Origin: Flavobacteriaceae bacterium TMED48
GTDB taxonomy: Bacteria > Pseudomonadota > Gammaproteobacteria > Pseudomonadales > Porticoccaceae
Length of the DNA stretch: 32,925 nt
Assembly (NCBI GenBank): GCA_905181995.1
Contig: CAJIZO010000125.1
Span: forward strand, 1 to 32,925
Reading direction: 5' to 3'
Each line of letters starts with the position of its first letter. Position 1 is the first letter of the stretch. The notes under the pieces are model-generated. The model searched no databases. It saw only the letters and a list, made by a program, of their open reading frames with translations, and had not been told where the DNA came from. The translations under genes were made by a program, and so were the position numbers. This document shows, piece by piece, positions 10,971-19,104 of this stretch.

Positions 10971-12902
10971 TTAGGGCGTATACCAAATGGCTGAGGTATA
11001 GGCTCTGTCCTGAACGATTCTAGGGACTTGATCGGGCATTTTGACTTTAAATTTTAACTCGTCGTAAGCCGTCCACCGAGGCGTCGGAATCTCCAGCACC
11101 CGGACATAGTAAAAAGCCCTGAGCGTCGGATCGAAATCGGGATCAGTCCAGACTTGGTTGAAGTGCGAAGAGCCAATGCTGTTGGTATAAGACGCAGTTG
11201 TCAGATCCACCGTGCTGGCCACGGGTTGGTTAGGCGTACGATCGTCGGAGAGGGCAATGTTGTATATTTTTTCGTGAGTCGCTCCGGCACCATCCAACCA
11301 ACCTTTGATGACCTGAATCCGATCGAGGTTTGCCCCTAGCGGGTCTTTGACCGCCGACAACAAAAATGTCGGCGATTTGCCACTCGGCGCAGTGCTTAAA
11401 TCACCGCCCATCGGTACCCCTTTTCGGTAGCCGATGACCGCCAGGTCAGGTGCCATTGCGTCGCTCACATTAAAATTCCAACCGCCAAAAAAGTGCACGC
11501 TAATTCGAGGGCCCGACGTGGCATAGACCTCGCGGCGCTTGAGCGCGGCAAATATCTCTTCTCGGGTGTTTTCTTTGGCCCAAACGGCGGCCAATCCCGA
11601 GGCGCCAAACCGAAAGCCCTCCTGCAATACGCCAAACATTTGGTTGGCATAGCGACCCGGCTGGGGCAAGGACTCACCAAACTTGCCAAAAAAGTTGTCC
11701 TCATCGGTGGTTGCCAGCCCGGTATGCGAATCGGTGCTGCCGATCATACCGAACTTAAACGGATTGACGCCGAGCGCAGATTCATGCCGAAGGCCCTCGC
11801 GCAAGGCCGGGCGAATATAATCGTATTGGAAGTCTTCAGGCGTGCTGACCTTGGTAAATGCGAGGTTGCCTTGGTCCCACGACTCGAAATCGGCAAACGG
11901 ATCATCCGGCGATACGATTGGGTGGGTCTCCGAATCACCTTTGAGCTGGGTCACTTCCACCACTGGCTCCCATTTGGCACGCTGCGTCGCGTAATGGGCG
12001 TTCATAGGCGCACCATTTAAACGCACCGGAGCAAACATTTTCCCGCCACTGCCGTTGCTATTGTGCGGAATAGCCATCACCGAGCCACCAGTTTTTTGCT
12101 GGTATTTCTCTAAGTGATCCCACAACAGCTCCGGATCGTCGCCGTCTTGCGCGGAAAAAGGAATCTGTTGAACAGCCTTGTCTGCAGCGTCTTTAAAAAG
12201 CACCACGCGGTGCAATTGATCGCCCGCTGGAGCGGATGTCCACTCGTGAGCGATAAACGCGGTAAAATATCCTGGCAGATTGTGCTTGTCGCTTTCCTCG
12301 GCAATATCGCGCCAAATAGAACGGCGCACGTCCGGCGTATTCAAATACTTGGGATCCGGCGAGCTGGCCATCGATCCAGCCCATTCGATACCGACGTCGA
12401 TAATCCGGCCCTCGCGCATCATTTTTGCCCAGCGCTGCCCGACCTGCCAGTCTTTGAGTAGCGGGTCATTAACTTCCAACCGCGGGAATATTCCCATCTG
12501 CGATGCGTGATCGGCAATCGCCAAAAAATCCAGTGGCCGCCTGAGTTGGGCTTTCATACCATTGTCGGCGGTAACAACCTTGCCCTGGGCAAATCGATAG
12601 GCAATCTCGCGCGTCAAGCGCGTCCCTCTCAGATAGGCGTCGACCGACAGGTTAGTATGAAGATGGGTATCGCCCCATAGGAGTCGCATCGATGTATTTT
12701 CAACTGGCGGCGAATACACGACGTTGGCGAGGTCTTCGTCGGACAATTTTGACACCACAGTGTCCATCGACACGGTGGGCTCATAGATCGGTCGGAAGCT
12801 ATCAGCGCTGGTTTCCTGGGAAAGAATAAACCCAGAATAACTGGTGCAGGTCATCGCCAGCACTACAGCGTTTACGGTCTTTGAAAAATCACTAAATGGC
12901 AT
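10971..12902 (-). CDS. Exported DUF3604 family protein (PHP-like metal-site fold)
   Basis: I recognise this as a DUF3604 protein, a family of large, mostly exported proteins of unknown reaction with a PHP-phosphoesterase-like metal site. The start is set at the ATG at 12902 (643 residues), which opens with a signal-peptide-like segment (MPFSDFSKTVNAVVLAMTC, then a small hydrophobic stretch to about residue 28). The frame extends 20 codons upstream without a family match. Possible metal ligands are GDTHLHTNLSVDAY (H80, H82), IADHAS, FIAHEWTSA, IPHNSNG and GSTDSHTG. It has a ribosome binding site (AAGGGAG) and stands alone between the catabolic cluster and the atp operon. Hydrolysis of a phosphate ester or related bond is plausible but unproven. 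Confidence 0.85.
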   Translation of the reverse strand: MPFSDFSKTVNAVVLAMTCTSYSGFILSQETSADSFRPIYEPTVSMDTVVSKLSDEDLANVVYSPPVENTSMRLLWGDTHLHTNLSVDAYLRGTRLTREIAYRFAQGKVVTADNGMKAQLRRPLDFLAIADHASQMGIFPRLEVNDPLLKDWQVGQRWAKMMREGRIIDVGIEWAGSMASSPDPKYLNTPDVRRSIWRDIAEESDKHNLPGYFTAFIAHEWTSAPAGDQLHRVVLFKDAADKAVQQIPFSAQDGDDPELLWDHLEKYQQKTGGSVMAIPHNSNGSGGKMFAPVRLNGAPMNAHYATQRAKWEPVVEVTQLKGDSETHPIVSPDDPFADFESWDQGNLAFTKVSTPEDFQYDYIRPALREGLRHESALGVNPFKFGMIGSTDSHTGLATTDEDNFFGKFGESLPQPGRYANQMFGVLQEGFRFGASGLAAVWAKENTREEIFAALKRREVYATSGPRISVHFFGGWNFNVSDAMAPDLAVIGYRKGVPMGGDLSTAPSGKSPTFLLSAVKDPLGANLDRIQVIKGWLDGAGATHEKIYNIALSDDRTPNQPVASTVDLTTASYTNSIGSSHFNQVWTDPDFDPTLRAFYYVRVLEIPTPRWTAYDELKFKVKMPDQVPRIVQDRAYTSAIWYTP

Positions 12903-13143
12903 ACCGAACGACTCCCTTATTTTTATAACGCATCTAGGTAATCCGATTCTCTCTCTCGGCACCGCGGACTATTTGCCGCGCTTAAAAAGGTCGCCACCAT
13001 GAAACCCGGTGCTTTGCTGTGCGCCATCGTGCATCGATCGATGTAAACCAGTTTTCTATTAGCGCACGTTAATCCAATCATCGCGCGACTACTACCTGAC
13101 ACTTCGTGTAAGTCGTTTTAACTATGTTTGCGCGCCTTGTCAG

Positions 13144-14346
13144 CTATTCATACAAGCCGACAATCGAGATACTGCAGACGTTGCGATTGGGAAAGCCACC
13201 CAAATTGTGGGTTAATCCCAAGGTTGGATCGTCCAATTGGCGCTCCCCTGTACGGCCGTGCAGCTGCTGGTATATCTCGTACACCATGCGCAGCCCTGTA
13301 GCTCCAAGGGGATGGCCAAAACACTTTAGTCCACCGTCGACGTTGCACGGCAATGCGCCGTCCCGATCATACACCCCAGCGGTGATATCCTGACAAGCCT
13401 GACCCGGCGCCGACAAACCCAAATCCTCCATAGTCACCAGCTCGGTGATCGAAAAGCAGTCGTGCACTTCGACCATGTCCAGTTGCCGCTTCGGGTCGGT
13501 GATTCCTGCCTCGCTGTAAGCGCGCTTAGATGCTAGCTCTGCGGTCATAGCATGACTGCCATCCCACTCGTCGTAGAACATCTCCGCACCATTGCTAACC
13601 GCTAGTTGGAGCGCCTTAATACTCACTAAATTGGCCGCTCGGCCGATTTTTTTGGCCATTTCAGGTGTTGTCACAATGGCGCAAGCAGCGCCATCGCTAA
13701 CACCGCAGCAATCGAATAAGCCCAATGGATAAGAGATCATCGGCGCGTTGAGTACTTTTTCCTTGGTGATACGGTTTTTCAAATGGGCTTTTGGATTCAA
13801 GGCCCCATTCTCATGGCTTTTCCACGACACGTGCGCCATTGCCTCGCGCAATTGGTCCATGGGTATATTGTGTTTGTGGGCGTAGGCACTCGCCAGTTGC
13901 GCGAACGACCCCGGTGCCGAAACCCCCGGAAACCACAGATCTTCAAAGGTCCCCATGGTTCTCGCCGGCAAGCCGCCAAAGCCAGTATCCTTGAGCTTTT
14001 CGACGCCCATAGCGAGAGCAATATCGCAGGCCCCAGAGGCCACCGCATAAGCTGCGCCACGCAATGCCTCGGTACCGGTGGCGCAGAGGTTTTCGACCCG
14101 GGTCACCGGAACGTTCGGCAGGCGCAACGACTGGGATAGGGAGATGGAGGATTTACCCAAACTTTGCTCTTGATAACACAGCCCCAGCCACGCCGCCTCG
14201 ATCTGGGCTTTTTCTATCCCTGCATCTGCTAGGCACTCGTCGAACGCCTCGAGCATCAGATGCTCCGCGCCGCAGTCCCAGCGCTCGCCAAATCGGCTGC
14301 ATCCCATGCCAATAATAGCGACCTTGTCCTTGATTCCACTTGCCAT
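13144..14346 (-). CDS. SCP-x-type thiolase / lipid-transfer protein family
   Basis: The 400-residue product has the thiolase fold and belongs to the SCP-x/Ltp branch rather than the FadA branch. It has the nucleophile motif RVENLCATGTEALRGAA (Cys near residue 88), EVHDCFSITE, and the C-terminal FGHPLGATGLRMVYEIYQQL with the catalytic His. SCP-x-type enzymes cleave branched or steroid-type 3-ketoacyl-CoAs, or act as retro-aldolases when paired with a DUF35 protein. The next gene upstream (15814-14369) carries a fused DUF35 domain and ends 22 bases before this start, which supports a physical complex. Whether it acts as a thiolase, synthase or aldolase cannot be settled from sequence. It is the last gene of its cluster; no U-tract terminator was seen after it. 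Confidence 0.9.
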   Translation of the reverse strand: MASGIKDKVAIIGMGCSRFGERWDCGAEHLMLEAFDECLADAGIEKAQIEAAWLGLCYQEQSLGKSSISLSQSLRLPNVPVTRVENLCATGTEALRGAAYAVASGACDIALAMGVEKLKDTGFGGLPARTMGTFEDLWFPGVSAPGSFAQLASAYAHKHNIPMDQLREAMAHVSWKSHENGALNPKAHLKNRITKEKVLNAPMISYPLGLFDCCGVSDGAACAIVTTPEMAKKIGRAANLVSIKALQLAVSNGAEMFYDEWDGSHAMTAELASKRAYSEAGITDPKRQLDMVEVHDCFSITELVTMEDLGLSAPGQACQDITAGVYDRDGALPCNVDGGLKCFGHPLGATGLRMVYEIYQQLHGRTGERQLDDPTLGLTHNLGGFPNRNVCSISIVGLYE

Positions 14347-14368
14347 AATGCTTGCCTACCTTGTTGGA

Positions 14369-15814
14369 TTATTCTGCGGCTGGTGCCGCTTTCCAGAAAT
14401 ATCGATGATAGCCCCGCAAGGGGTCGAAATCTTTGATTCGAAAGACCATCTGCAGCTTACTACCAATGCTCAATTCACCAGGGTCGAAGTCGGTAAACTC
14501 CATCATCAAGGTACTTTGACGATCAAATCTAACGCTTCCGTACATTAACGGTGGGTTCAACGACAACGCCAACCAATCCTCGGTGAAGGATTTCACCTGG
14601 CCGGCCTTGTTGGCGAACATCTCGTCATCCTGGGTATCTTGCTTGCCGCAATTGGGATTCACGCAAAGCGCAGTTTTCGGGAATTGCGCGACGCCGCAAT
14701 CGCGGCAGAGACCACCAACAAAACCAGTAATGGCTCGACGACCTCGATAAAAAGCAGCCTGGGAGGTGCGGTTATCGCGTTCTGCACGCATACCCCAATC
14801 GATATCCACGAGCCCGGCGAACGACAGGTAACGCAGGTAGTTAGTGTCGTCGACACCCGCCGCAATCGCCGCAGCAACGCCGTGACTTTCGCGAGCGCGA
14901 TGGACAATGTCAGTGGTTTGGAATAACAACGCATCGCAACCCTGGCCAAAGCCGACGAGCAGAATATGCTGGTCGGGTTCAGCCGCCTGGAGCGCATCGA
15001 CCAACAACAACAGCGCATCGGCGCTACCGGCGTGGCCAATCGGCGCTTTAAGGCCTTCGTGAAGCGCCATTTTATCGATACTACACCGGGCGGCAATCTG
15101 CGCCGCTGGCCGTCCATCGACGCCGGCAATCAGCAGGCGATCGATCTGTTCGGGTAACATGTGAAGCTTGGTCAATAGGGCCGCGACGGTCTCTGGAATG
15201 ATTTCCATCAAACCACAATCGCGGATCCAGCGCTCCTCCAGTGCGTAGTTATAATCGGACTGGGCAGTGCGATAGTGGTCGACCATATCTCGGGAAATAG
15301 AGTGCGATCCGATAAATCGCGCCAACTGTTGATCTTCGCCGGTGGTCAAGGCAGCCGCGGCATCGCCAACGGTGAATTCTTCGACGCTGCCGGCTCGGGT
15401 CAAACATTTTTCGGCACCCACCACCATGCATTCCGCACCGCCGTGTTGCAGCCCAAGTAATAACGCACTGGTTGCGGCCCTTTGAGAGCCACTGATATCT
15501 GCGGTTTGCAGATCCTCGGCAAGATTGAGCGCCTCGCCGACAACGGTGGCATTCTGGCGATCCGCAAACGGCAAGCTAGTGGACGCCAATAACAGCCGGT
15601 CGGGCGAGCGGTTGTCACCGCCACCAAGACAGACACGGGCCGCGGCTACCGCCATGGTAATAACATCTTCATCGTGCGAGCAAATGGCCCGCGAACCCTT
15701 ACCAAGCCCTTTTAAACCCGGTTTGGCCCAGGCATGAGCCGTTGCTATGGCGCTGCGCAACAATCGCCGCCTGGGTGCGTAGGCACCCACCGAAGTAATC
15801 CCTCTATTGGTCAC
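14369..15814 (-). CDS. HMG-CoA-synthase-fold protein fused to DUF35 (Zn ribbon + OB fold), catalytic Cys replaced
   Basis: The 481-residue product has two parts. Residues 1-350 have the KAS III/HMG-CoA synthase fold. Residues 365-470 are a DUF35 module, with a rubredoxin-like zinc ribbon (C370, C373, C384, C389) and an OB fold. In archaea, DUF35 proteins bridge thiolase and HMG-CoA synthase in one complex; here two of the three parts are fused and the thiolase is next door. At the position of the catalytic Cys of the family (ACKAGTAAL-like) this protein reads SQRAATSAL, placing Gln at 111, and the usual Asn region reads PIGHAGSADAL. It may therefore be a non-condensing or scaffolding homologue. 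The start is GTG at 15814, with an AAAGGGA ribosome binding site 6 bases upstream. Confidence 0.82.
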   Translation of the reverse strand: MTNRGITSVGAYAPRRRLLRSAIATAHAWAKPGLKGLGKGSRAICSHDEDVITMAVAAARVCLGGGDNRSPDRLLLASTSLPFADRQNATVVGEALNLAEDLQTADISGSQRAATSALLLGLQHGGAECMVVGAEKCLTRAGSVEEFTVGDAAAALTTGEDQQLARFIGSHSISRDMVDHYRTAQSDYNYALEERWIRDCGLMEIIPETVAALLTKLHMLPEQIDRLLIAGVDGRPAAQIAARCSIDKMALHEGLKAPIGHAGSADALLLLVDALQAAEPDQHILLVGFGQGCDALLFQTTDIVHRARESHGVAAAIAAGVDDTNYLRYLSFAGLVDIDWGMRAERDNRTSQAAFYRGRRAITGFVGGLCRDCGVAQFPKTALCVNPNCGKQDTQDDEMFANKAGQVKSFTEDWLALSLNPPLMYGSVRFDRQSTLMMEFTDFDPGELSIGSKLQMVFRIKDFDPLRGYHRYFWKAAPAAE

Positions 15815-15898
15815 ACTGATTCCCTTTCATAGTTGTCTGCCGTTTGCCGGACGCTACGCCGCAGGTTTTGCACGGCGCGCTCAAATTAAATCAACTAG

Positions 15899-16648
15899 CT
15901 ACAGTTTGGATGATTCGCCGCCGTCTATAACCATCACCGACCCGGTAACAAAATCCGACTGAGCGGACGCAAGGTAACAGGTCAAAGCACCTATTTCTGA
16001 GCTTTCCGCCATTCGCCGCGCTGGAATCTTACCTACTCGGCGCTTGAGTATTTCTGGCGATTCCATGACTTTGGACTGGGCGTCAGTTTTAAACGCGCCA
16101 GGGGCAATCGCATTCACCTGTACACCAAATTTGGCCCACTCTGCGGCCAGTGCTTTGGTGAATTGCAACACTGCGCCCTTACTCGAAGAATAGGCCGCGA
16201 GACTGGCCTTGCCGAGAATACCCGAGGTCGAGGCCACGTTTATTATTTTTCCCGAACCCTGGGCAACCATATGCTCGCCTGCGGCACGACAAAGAATCGC
16301 TGGGGCGGTGACATTGACCGCGAAAACCCGCTGCCACTCATCAAAATCTTGTTGTAAAAAAGGAGTCGCCGGCGCAATACCTGCATTATTAACCACTATA
16401 TCGATGCTTCCAAACAGCTCCCGCGCCTGCTCTGGCAGAGCGGCCACAGCCGCAGCGTCGAGCATATCGCACTGGCTGACCGCTATGCGCTCAGGATCTT
16501 GTGACTGCAGGTCGTTCAAGTCATCGATTGAGCGCGCCACGGCAAGTACTTTAACTCCCTGTCCAGCGAGGGCCAAGGCCATCTGATAGCCGAGCCCGCG
16601 GCTTGCGCCGGTGACGATTGCGACCTTGCCGGCAAGTTGAAAATCCAT
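15899..16648 (-). CDS. Short-chain dehydrogenase/reductase (FabG-like)
   Basis: This is a classical SDR of 249 residues, with the cofactor motif TGASRGLG (13-20), NNAG near residue 88, a catalytic Ser in the NVASTSG segment and the YSSSK catalytic pair. It ends with the FVTGSVMVIDGG motif typical of FabG-like enzymes. It probably oxidises or reduces a hydroxy/keto group on the pathway intermediate with NAD(P). The ATG at 16648 overlaps the stop of the acyl-CoA dehydrogenase gene by one base (TGATG), indicating translational coupling; a TTG one codon earlier is less likely. Substrate unknown. Confidence 0.9.
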   Translation of the reverse strand: MDFQLAGKVAIVTGASRGLGYQMALALAGQGVKVLAVARSIDDLNDLQSQDPERIAVSQCDMLDAAAVAALPEQARELFGSIDIVVNNAGIAPATPFLQQDFDEWQRVFAVNVTAPAILCRAAGEHMVAQGSGKIINVASTSGILGKASLAAYSSSKGAVLQFTKALAAEWAKFGVQVNAIAPGAFKTDAQSKVMESPEILKRRVGKIPARRMAESSEIGALTCYLASAQSDFVTGSVMVIDGGESSKL

Positions 16649-17778
16649 CAAGCTTTCTCCAAAACCAACTGCTTGGCGATGCCAAGGCGCAGCACCTCGG
16701 ACGATCCTTCATAAATTCGCATCGGTCGTGCCTGACGATAAAGTCGCTCGATCTTCGATTGATGCTCTAGGCCATAACGGCCCATCATCTGAACGCAGCG
16801 ATCGACAACGCGCGAGGCCATCTCACTGGCGGCCAACTTTGCCATGGATGAGTGGTGCAAGGTCGACGACGGATCGGCGCAGGCCATCGAAGCGGCGCGA
16901 TAGGTGATCAACCGCGCCATCTCTATTTCGGTCCAACTGTCGGCTAACATTTGCGCAACCGGGCCTAGCCGTGCCAGCGGGCGCCCAAACTGGACCCGCG
17001 TGCTGGTGTGGCGAACCGCTTCGTCGAGCGCAGCTTGCGCTAGACCCACCGCGGCCCCTGCCACCGACACTCGGAACACGCCGAGCGTAGCGAGCGCATT
17101 TTGCAAGCCGTCACCAGCGACTCCCAAGCGAGCGCTATGGGGCAGTTGTACATTGTCGAAATAAACGTCGCCAAGCACGTGGGGCGCAATCAGTTCGGTG
17201 GTTTGCTTGGTCGACACACCATCGCTGTCCGCCGGCACTAACACCGTGGAGAACCCGCTATCCTCCTTGGCGAAAACAATATAATAAGCGGCGGCACCGG
17301 CGTTCGAAATATACGCTTTGGAACCATTTAAAACCAAACCGTCTGCGGTTTCTTTGACCTCGGTGGAGACCGATTTTAAATCTGACCCAGAATTGTCTTC
17401 GGTCAACGCCAGCGCACCCAGCGCTTCGGTCGCAGCCACTTTGGGTAGCCACTGTTCACGCTGTTGCTGGGAGCCGGCGACAGTAATGGCGTAACTGCCG
17501 ATGCCCTGCAGGGCAAACAGTGAATCGAGATGGGACGAGGTCGCCATCATCGCTTCACGCACGACACAAATGGCCAAAGGATCGATGGTTTCATAAGTGC
17601 CACCATATTCAGCAGCAACCATTAGCCGACTCAGACCGCTGGCCTTGAGCGCTTCGAGGACCCCTTGGTGTACCACGTTCGAGGCGTCGGCTTCGACCGC
17701 CATTGGCTCGATTTCTCGCGCTAACTCGAGCGCCCGCGCTTGGATAGTTAAATATTTTTCATCTAAATTGAAGTTCAT
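16648..17778 (-). CDS. Acyl-CoA dehydrogenase
   Basis: The 376-residue product is a typical FAD-dependent acyl-CoA dehydrogenase, introducing a 2,3 double bond and passing electrons to ETF. Family features are the central ALTEDNSGSDLKSV segment, the FGRPLARLGPVAQMLAD helix region, and the C-terminal MRIYEGSSEVLRLGIAKQLV. Glu357 in YEGSSE is at the position of the catalytic base in short/medium-chain enzymes. Length is normal. The gene lies between the crotonase (93-base gap) and the SDR (1-base overlap). The ribosome binding site is weak. Chain length or ring specificity cannot be told. Confidence 0.93.
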   Translation of the reverse strand: MNFNLDEKYLTIQARALELAREIEPMAVEADASNVVHQGVLEALKASGLSRLMVAAEYGGTYETIDPLAICVVREAMMATSSHLDSLFALQGIGSYAITVAGSQQQREQWLPKVAATEALGALALTEDNSGSDLKSVSTEVKETADGLVLNGSKAYISNAGAAAYYIVFAKEDSGFSTVLVPADSDGVSTKQTTELIAPHVLGDVYFDNVQLPHSARLGVAGDGLQNALATLGVFRVSVAGAAVGLAQAALDEAVRHTSTRVQFGRPLARLGPVAQMLADSWTEIEMARLITYRAASMACADPSSTLHHSSMAKLAASEMASRVVDRCVQMMGRYGLEHQSKIERLYRQARPMRIYEGSSEVLRLGIAKQLVLEKA

Positions 17779-17871
17779 AATTTGCTCGCAGTATTAAACG
17801 TCCTGTGCCCACACAGATAGATCGTTGCATGACGATGATAGCTAGCCCCTGGTCACAGAGGCCACCCCCAG

Positions 17872-18651
17872 TTAATCTTCGGGCTTGATTGCGCGACCGT
17901 CGAACTGTGCTTTACGCTTTTGCATAAAAGCGCTAGCTCCCTCGATCATATCGTTGGATCCAATGGCCTGCACCAACATGCCCAAACCGCTCAAGTAGGC
18001 GTCACGGGATTGATTCCACCATTGATTCGAGCTGATTTTGGCAATCTCCAAATAACGAGGACTCATCACCAGCAATTCATCTGCCCAACGGGTCACTTCG
18101 GCTTCGAGTTGATCGTTGTCGACCACCGCATTGATCCAGCCCATACCCAGTGCATCTCGAGCTTTGTAACGGCGACACATAAAAGCGACCTCTTTAGCGC
18201 GCTTTTCGCCAATCGTCAGGCTTAAAAAATTGGTTCCGCCAAGTACCGGCGCACTACCGATGCGCACACCAGTCTGCCCGAAAGTCGCGCTCTCAACGGC
18301 AATAGCCAAATCGCATGCAACCACCAATTCATTGCCGCCACCAGCTGCTGCGCCATTAACCGCGGCAATCACCGGTCGAGGACTCGTTCTAATCGCTTCA
18401 TAAACATCCAGCGACCCATAAAACATACTGCGCAGAGCGTTGGCATCCGGGTCTTGTAAATTAGCCAGATAGCCCCCCGCACAAAATGCGCGACCGGTGC
18501 CGGTAATCACAATAACACCGCTGTCGGCTGCACCACGCACCGCGGCAATCAACTCGCGCGCCATTTCCGCATCGTAAGAATTCATGCGTTCAGGACGGTT
18601 CAAGCGAATCCACGTGACCTCGCCCTTGGTCTCTACAACTACATCCGCCAT
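17872..18651 (-). CDS. Crotonase-family protein, MenB/BadI-like rather than classical enoyl-CoA hydratase
   Basis: The 259-residue product has the crotonase oxyanion-hole segments GRAFCAGG (53-60) and NGAAAGGGNELVVACD (99-114). Glu108 matches the first catalytic Glu of enoyl-CoA hydratase. The second Glu is absent: the segment reads FGQTGVRIGS, with Gly128 there. FGQTG, followed by KEVAFMCRRYKARDALGMGWIN, resembles MenB (dihydroxynaphthoyl-CoA synthase) and its relative BadI, which hydrolytically opens a 2-ketocyclohexane ring. A ring-opening or Dieckmann-type reaction is therefore more likely than simple hydration; this is inference from motifs. A good AAGGA ribosome binding site precedes the ATG. 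It is the first gene of the leftward cluster, read from the operator region. Confidence 0.88.
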   Translation of the reverse strand: MADVVVETKGEVTWIRLNRPERMNSYDAEMARELIAAVRGAADSGVIVITGTGRAFCAGGYLANLQDPDANALRSMFYGSLDVYEAIRTSPRPVIAAVNGAAAGGGNELVVACDLAIAVESATFGQTGVRIGSAPVLGGTNFLSLTIGEKRAKEVAFMCRRYKARDALGMGWINAVVDNDQLEAEVTRWADELLVMSPRYLEIAKISSNQWWNQSRDAYLSGLGMLVQAIGSNDMIEGASAFMQKRKAQFDGRAIKPED

Positions 18652-18691
18652 CTCATATTTCCTTCATCTATTTATCGCATTCTGAGTTACC

Positions 18692-18716
18692 GGCAGGGTT
18701 TTGAGTCCACCCTGCC
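18692..18716 (-). repeat. Inverted repeat in the leader of the crotonase gene
   Basis: A perfect 8-bp inverted repeat, GGCAGGGT and ACCCTGCC, with a 9-base spacer lies about 40 bases upstream of the crotonase start codon. There is no T-run on either strand, so it is not a standard terminator; it may stabilise or control the leader RNA. Confidence 0.5.
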
Positions 18717-18747
18717 AGGGTACTAATGGTTTGGATTGTGCTGAACT

Positions 18748-18776
18748 TTTGAATTAAATTCAAGCATTCCTGCCAA
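18748..18776 (-). promoter_or_regulatory. Candidate leftward promoter containing operator O1
   Basis: On the minus strand a TTGGCA box (18776-18771) lies 17 bases from TTCAAA (18753-18748). The -10 is a weak match. An alternative reading uses TTGAAT inside O1 as -35 with CACAAT 17 bases on. In either reading the palindrome O1 overlaps core promoter elements. Confidence 0.4.
18749..18763. promoter_or_regulatory. Palindromic operator O1
   Basis: TTGAATTAAATTCAA is a perfect 7-1-7 palindrome. A second copy with one arm mismatch occurs 230 bases away (O2). Paired palindromes flanking a divergent control region are typical of dimeric repressors such as TetR-family regulators of acyl-CoA catabolism. 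No regulator gene is present in this window, so the protein is unknown. Confidence 0.7.
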
Positions 18777-18950
18777 AGAATATTGTCCCGAGGCGCCGGC
18801 CACCAAAGCGACAGTGTCCAAAGATGTGCTTAAGCCGACCGATGCAAGCATTATTGGGCAAATAAAATAAATACCTTAAGCCACTGTCAATACGCAATCC
18901 CCGGCGCGCACGTCAGCGCGTCGAAAAGTCATTTTTTTTAGCTCAGGGAC

Positions 18951-18979
18951 TTGACAACCAAGCCCAACCCTTTTAAATT
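18951..18979 (+). promoter_or_regulatory. Near-consensus sigma70 promoter for the rightward genes
   Basis: A perfect -35 box TTGACA (18951-18956) and TAAATT (18974-18979) are separated by exactly 17 bases. Transcription would start near 18986, at the centre of operator O2. The strong promoter and overlapping operator fit a repressed, inducible gene set. Confidence 0.75.
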
Positions 18980-18993
18980 TGAATTAAGTTCAA
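18979..18993. promoter_or_regulatory. Palindromic operator O2
   Basis: TTGAATTAAGTTCAA differs from O1 at one base. It begins on the last base of the -10 box and covers the expected start site, a classical repressor position. The outer flanks (AAAT and TTTT) extend the symmetry partially. Confidence 0.7.
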
Positions 18994-19104
18994 TTTTAAA
19001 AAAATTGTCGGCGTTTTAACTCGCAAATACAAATACTATTTGCCTCCATTCAGACATCCCCCTAGGGTTGTCATACTTTTAATAGAGCATAGCGGAGCAA
19101 CAGC

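Larger units (their letters stand above)
18652..19104. other. Divergent control region between the two catabolic gene sets
   Basis: This 453-base gap separates leftward and rightward genes and has no credible coding region. It holds, left to right: a leader hairpin (18692-18716), palindrome O1 (18749-18763) inside a candidate leftward promoter, a GC-rich small hairpin (about 18903-18922), a near-consensus rightward promoter (18951-18979), palindrome O2 (18979-18993) on its start site, and a 5' leader of about 120 bases to the gene at 19105. Confidence 0.75.

Noticed and set aside
11493-12020. 175-codon plus-strand open frame
   Set aside because: It is antisense to the DUF3604 gene, rich in Arg/Gly in a way typical of a shadow frame, and has no family resemblance.
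13144-18651. Steroid (cholesterol-type) degradation as a firm assignment
   Set aside because: The acyl-CoA genes resemble such clusters, but no ring-degrading genes such as HsaC, KshA or IpdAB were seen in this window. The substrate is left open.
18903-18922. GC-rich small hairpin followed by a T-run in the divergent region as a terminator
   Set aside because: The stem is only about 5-7 bp with a G-U pair, and the T-run starts 11 bases after it. It is too weak and too far for a standard terminator.
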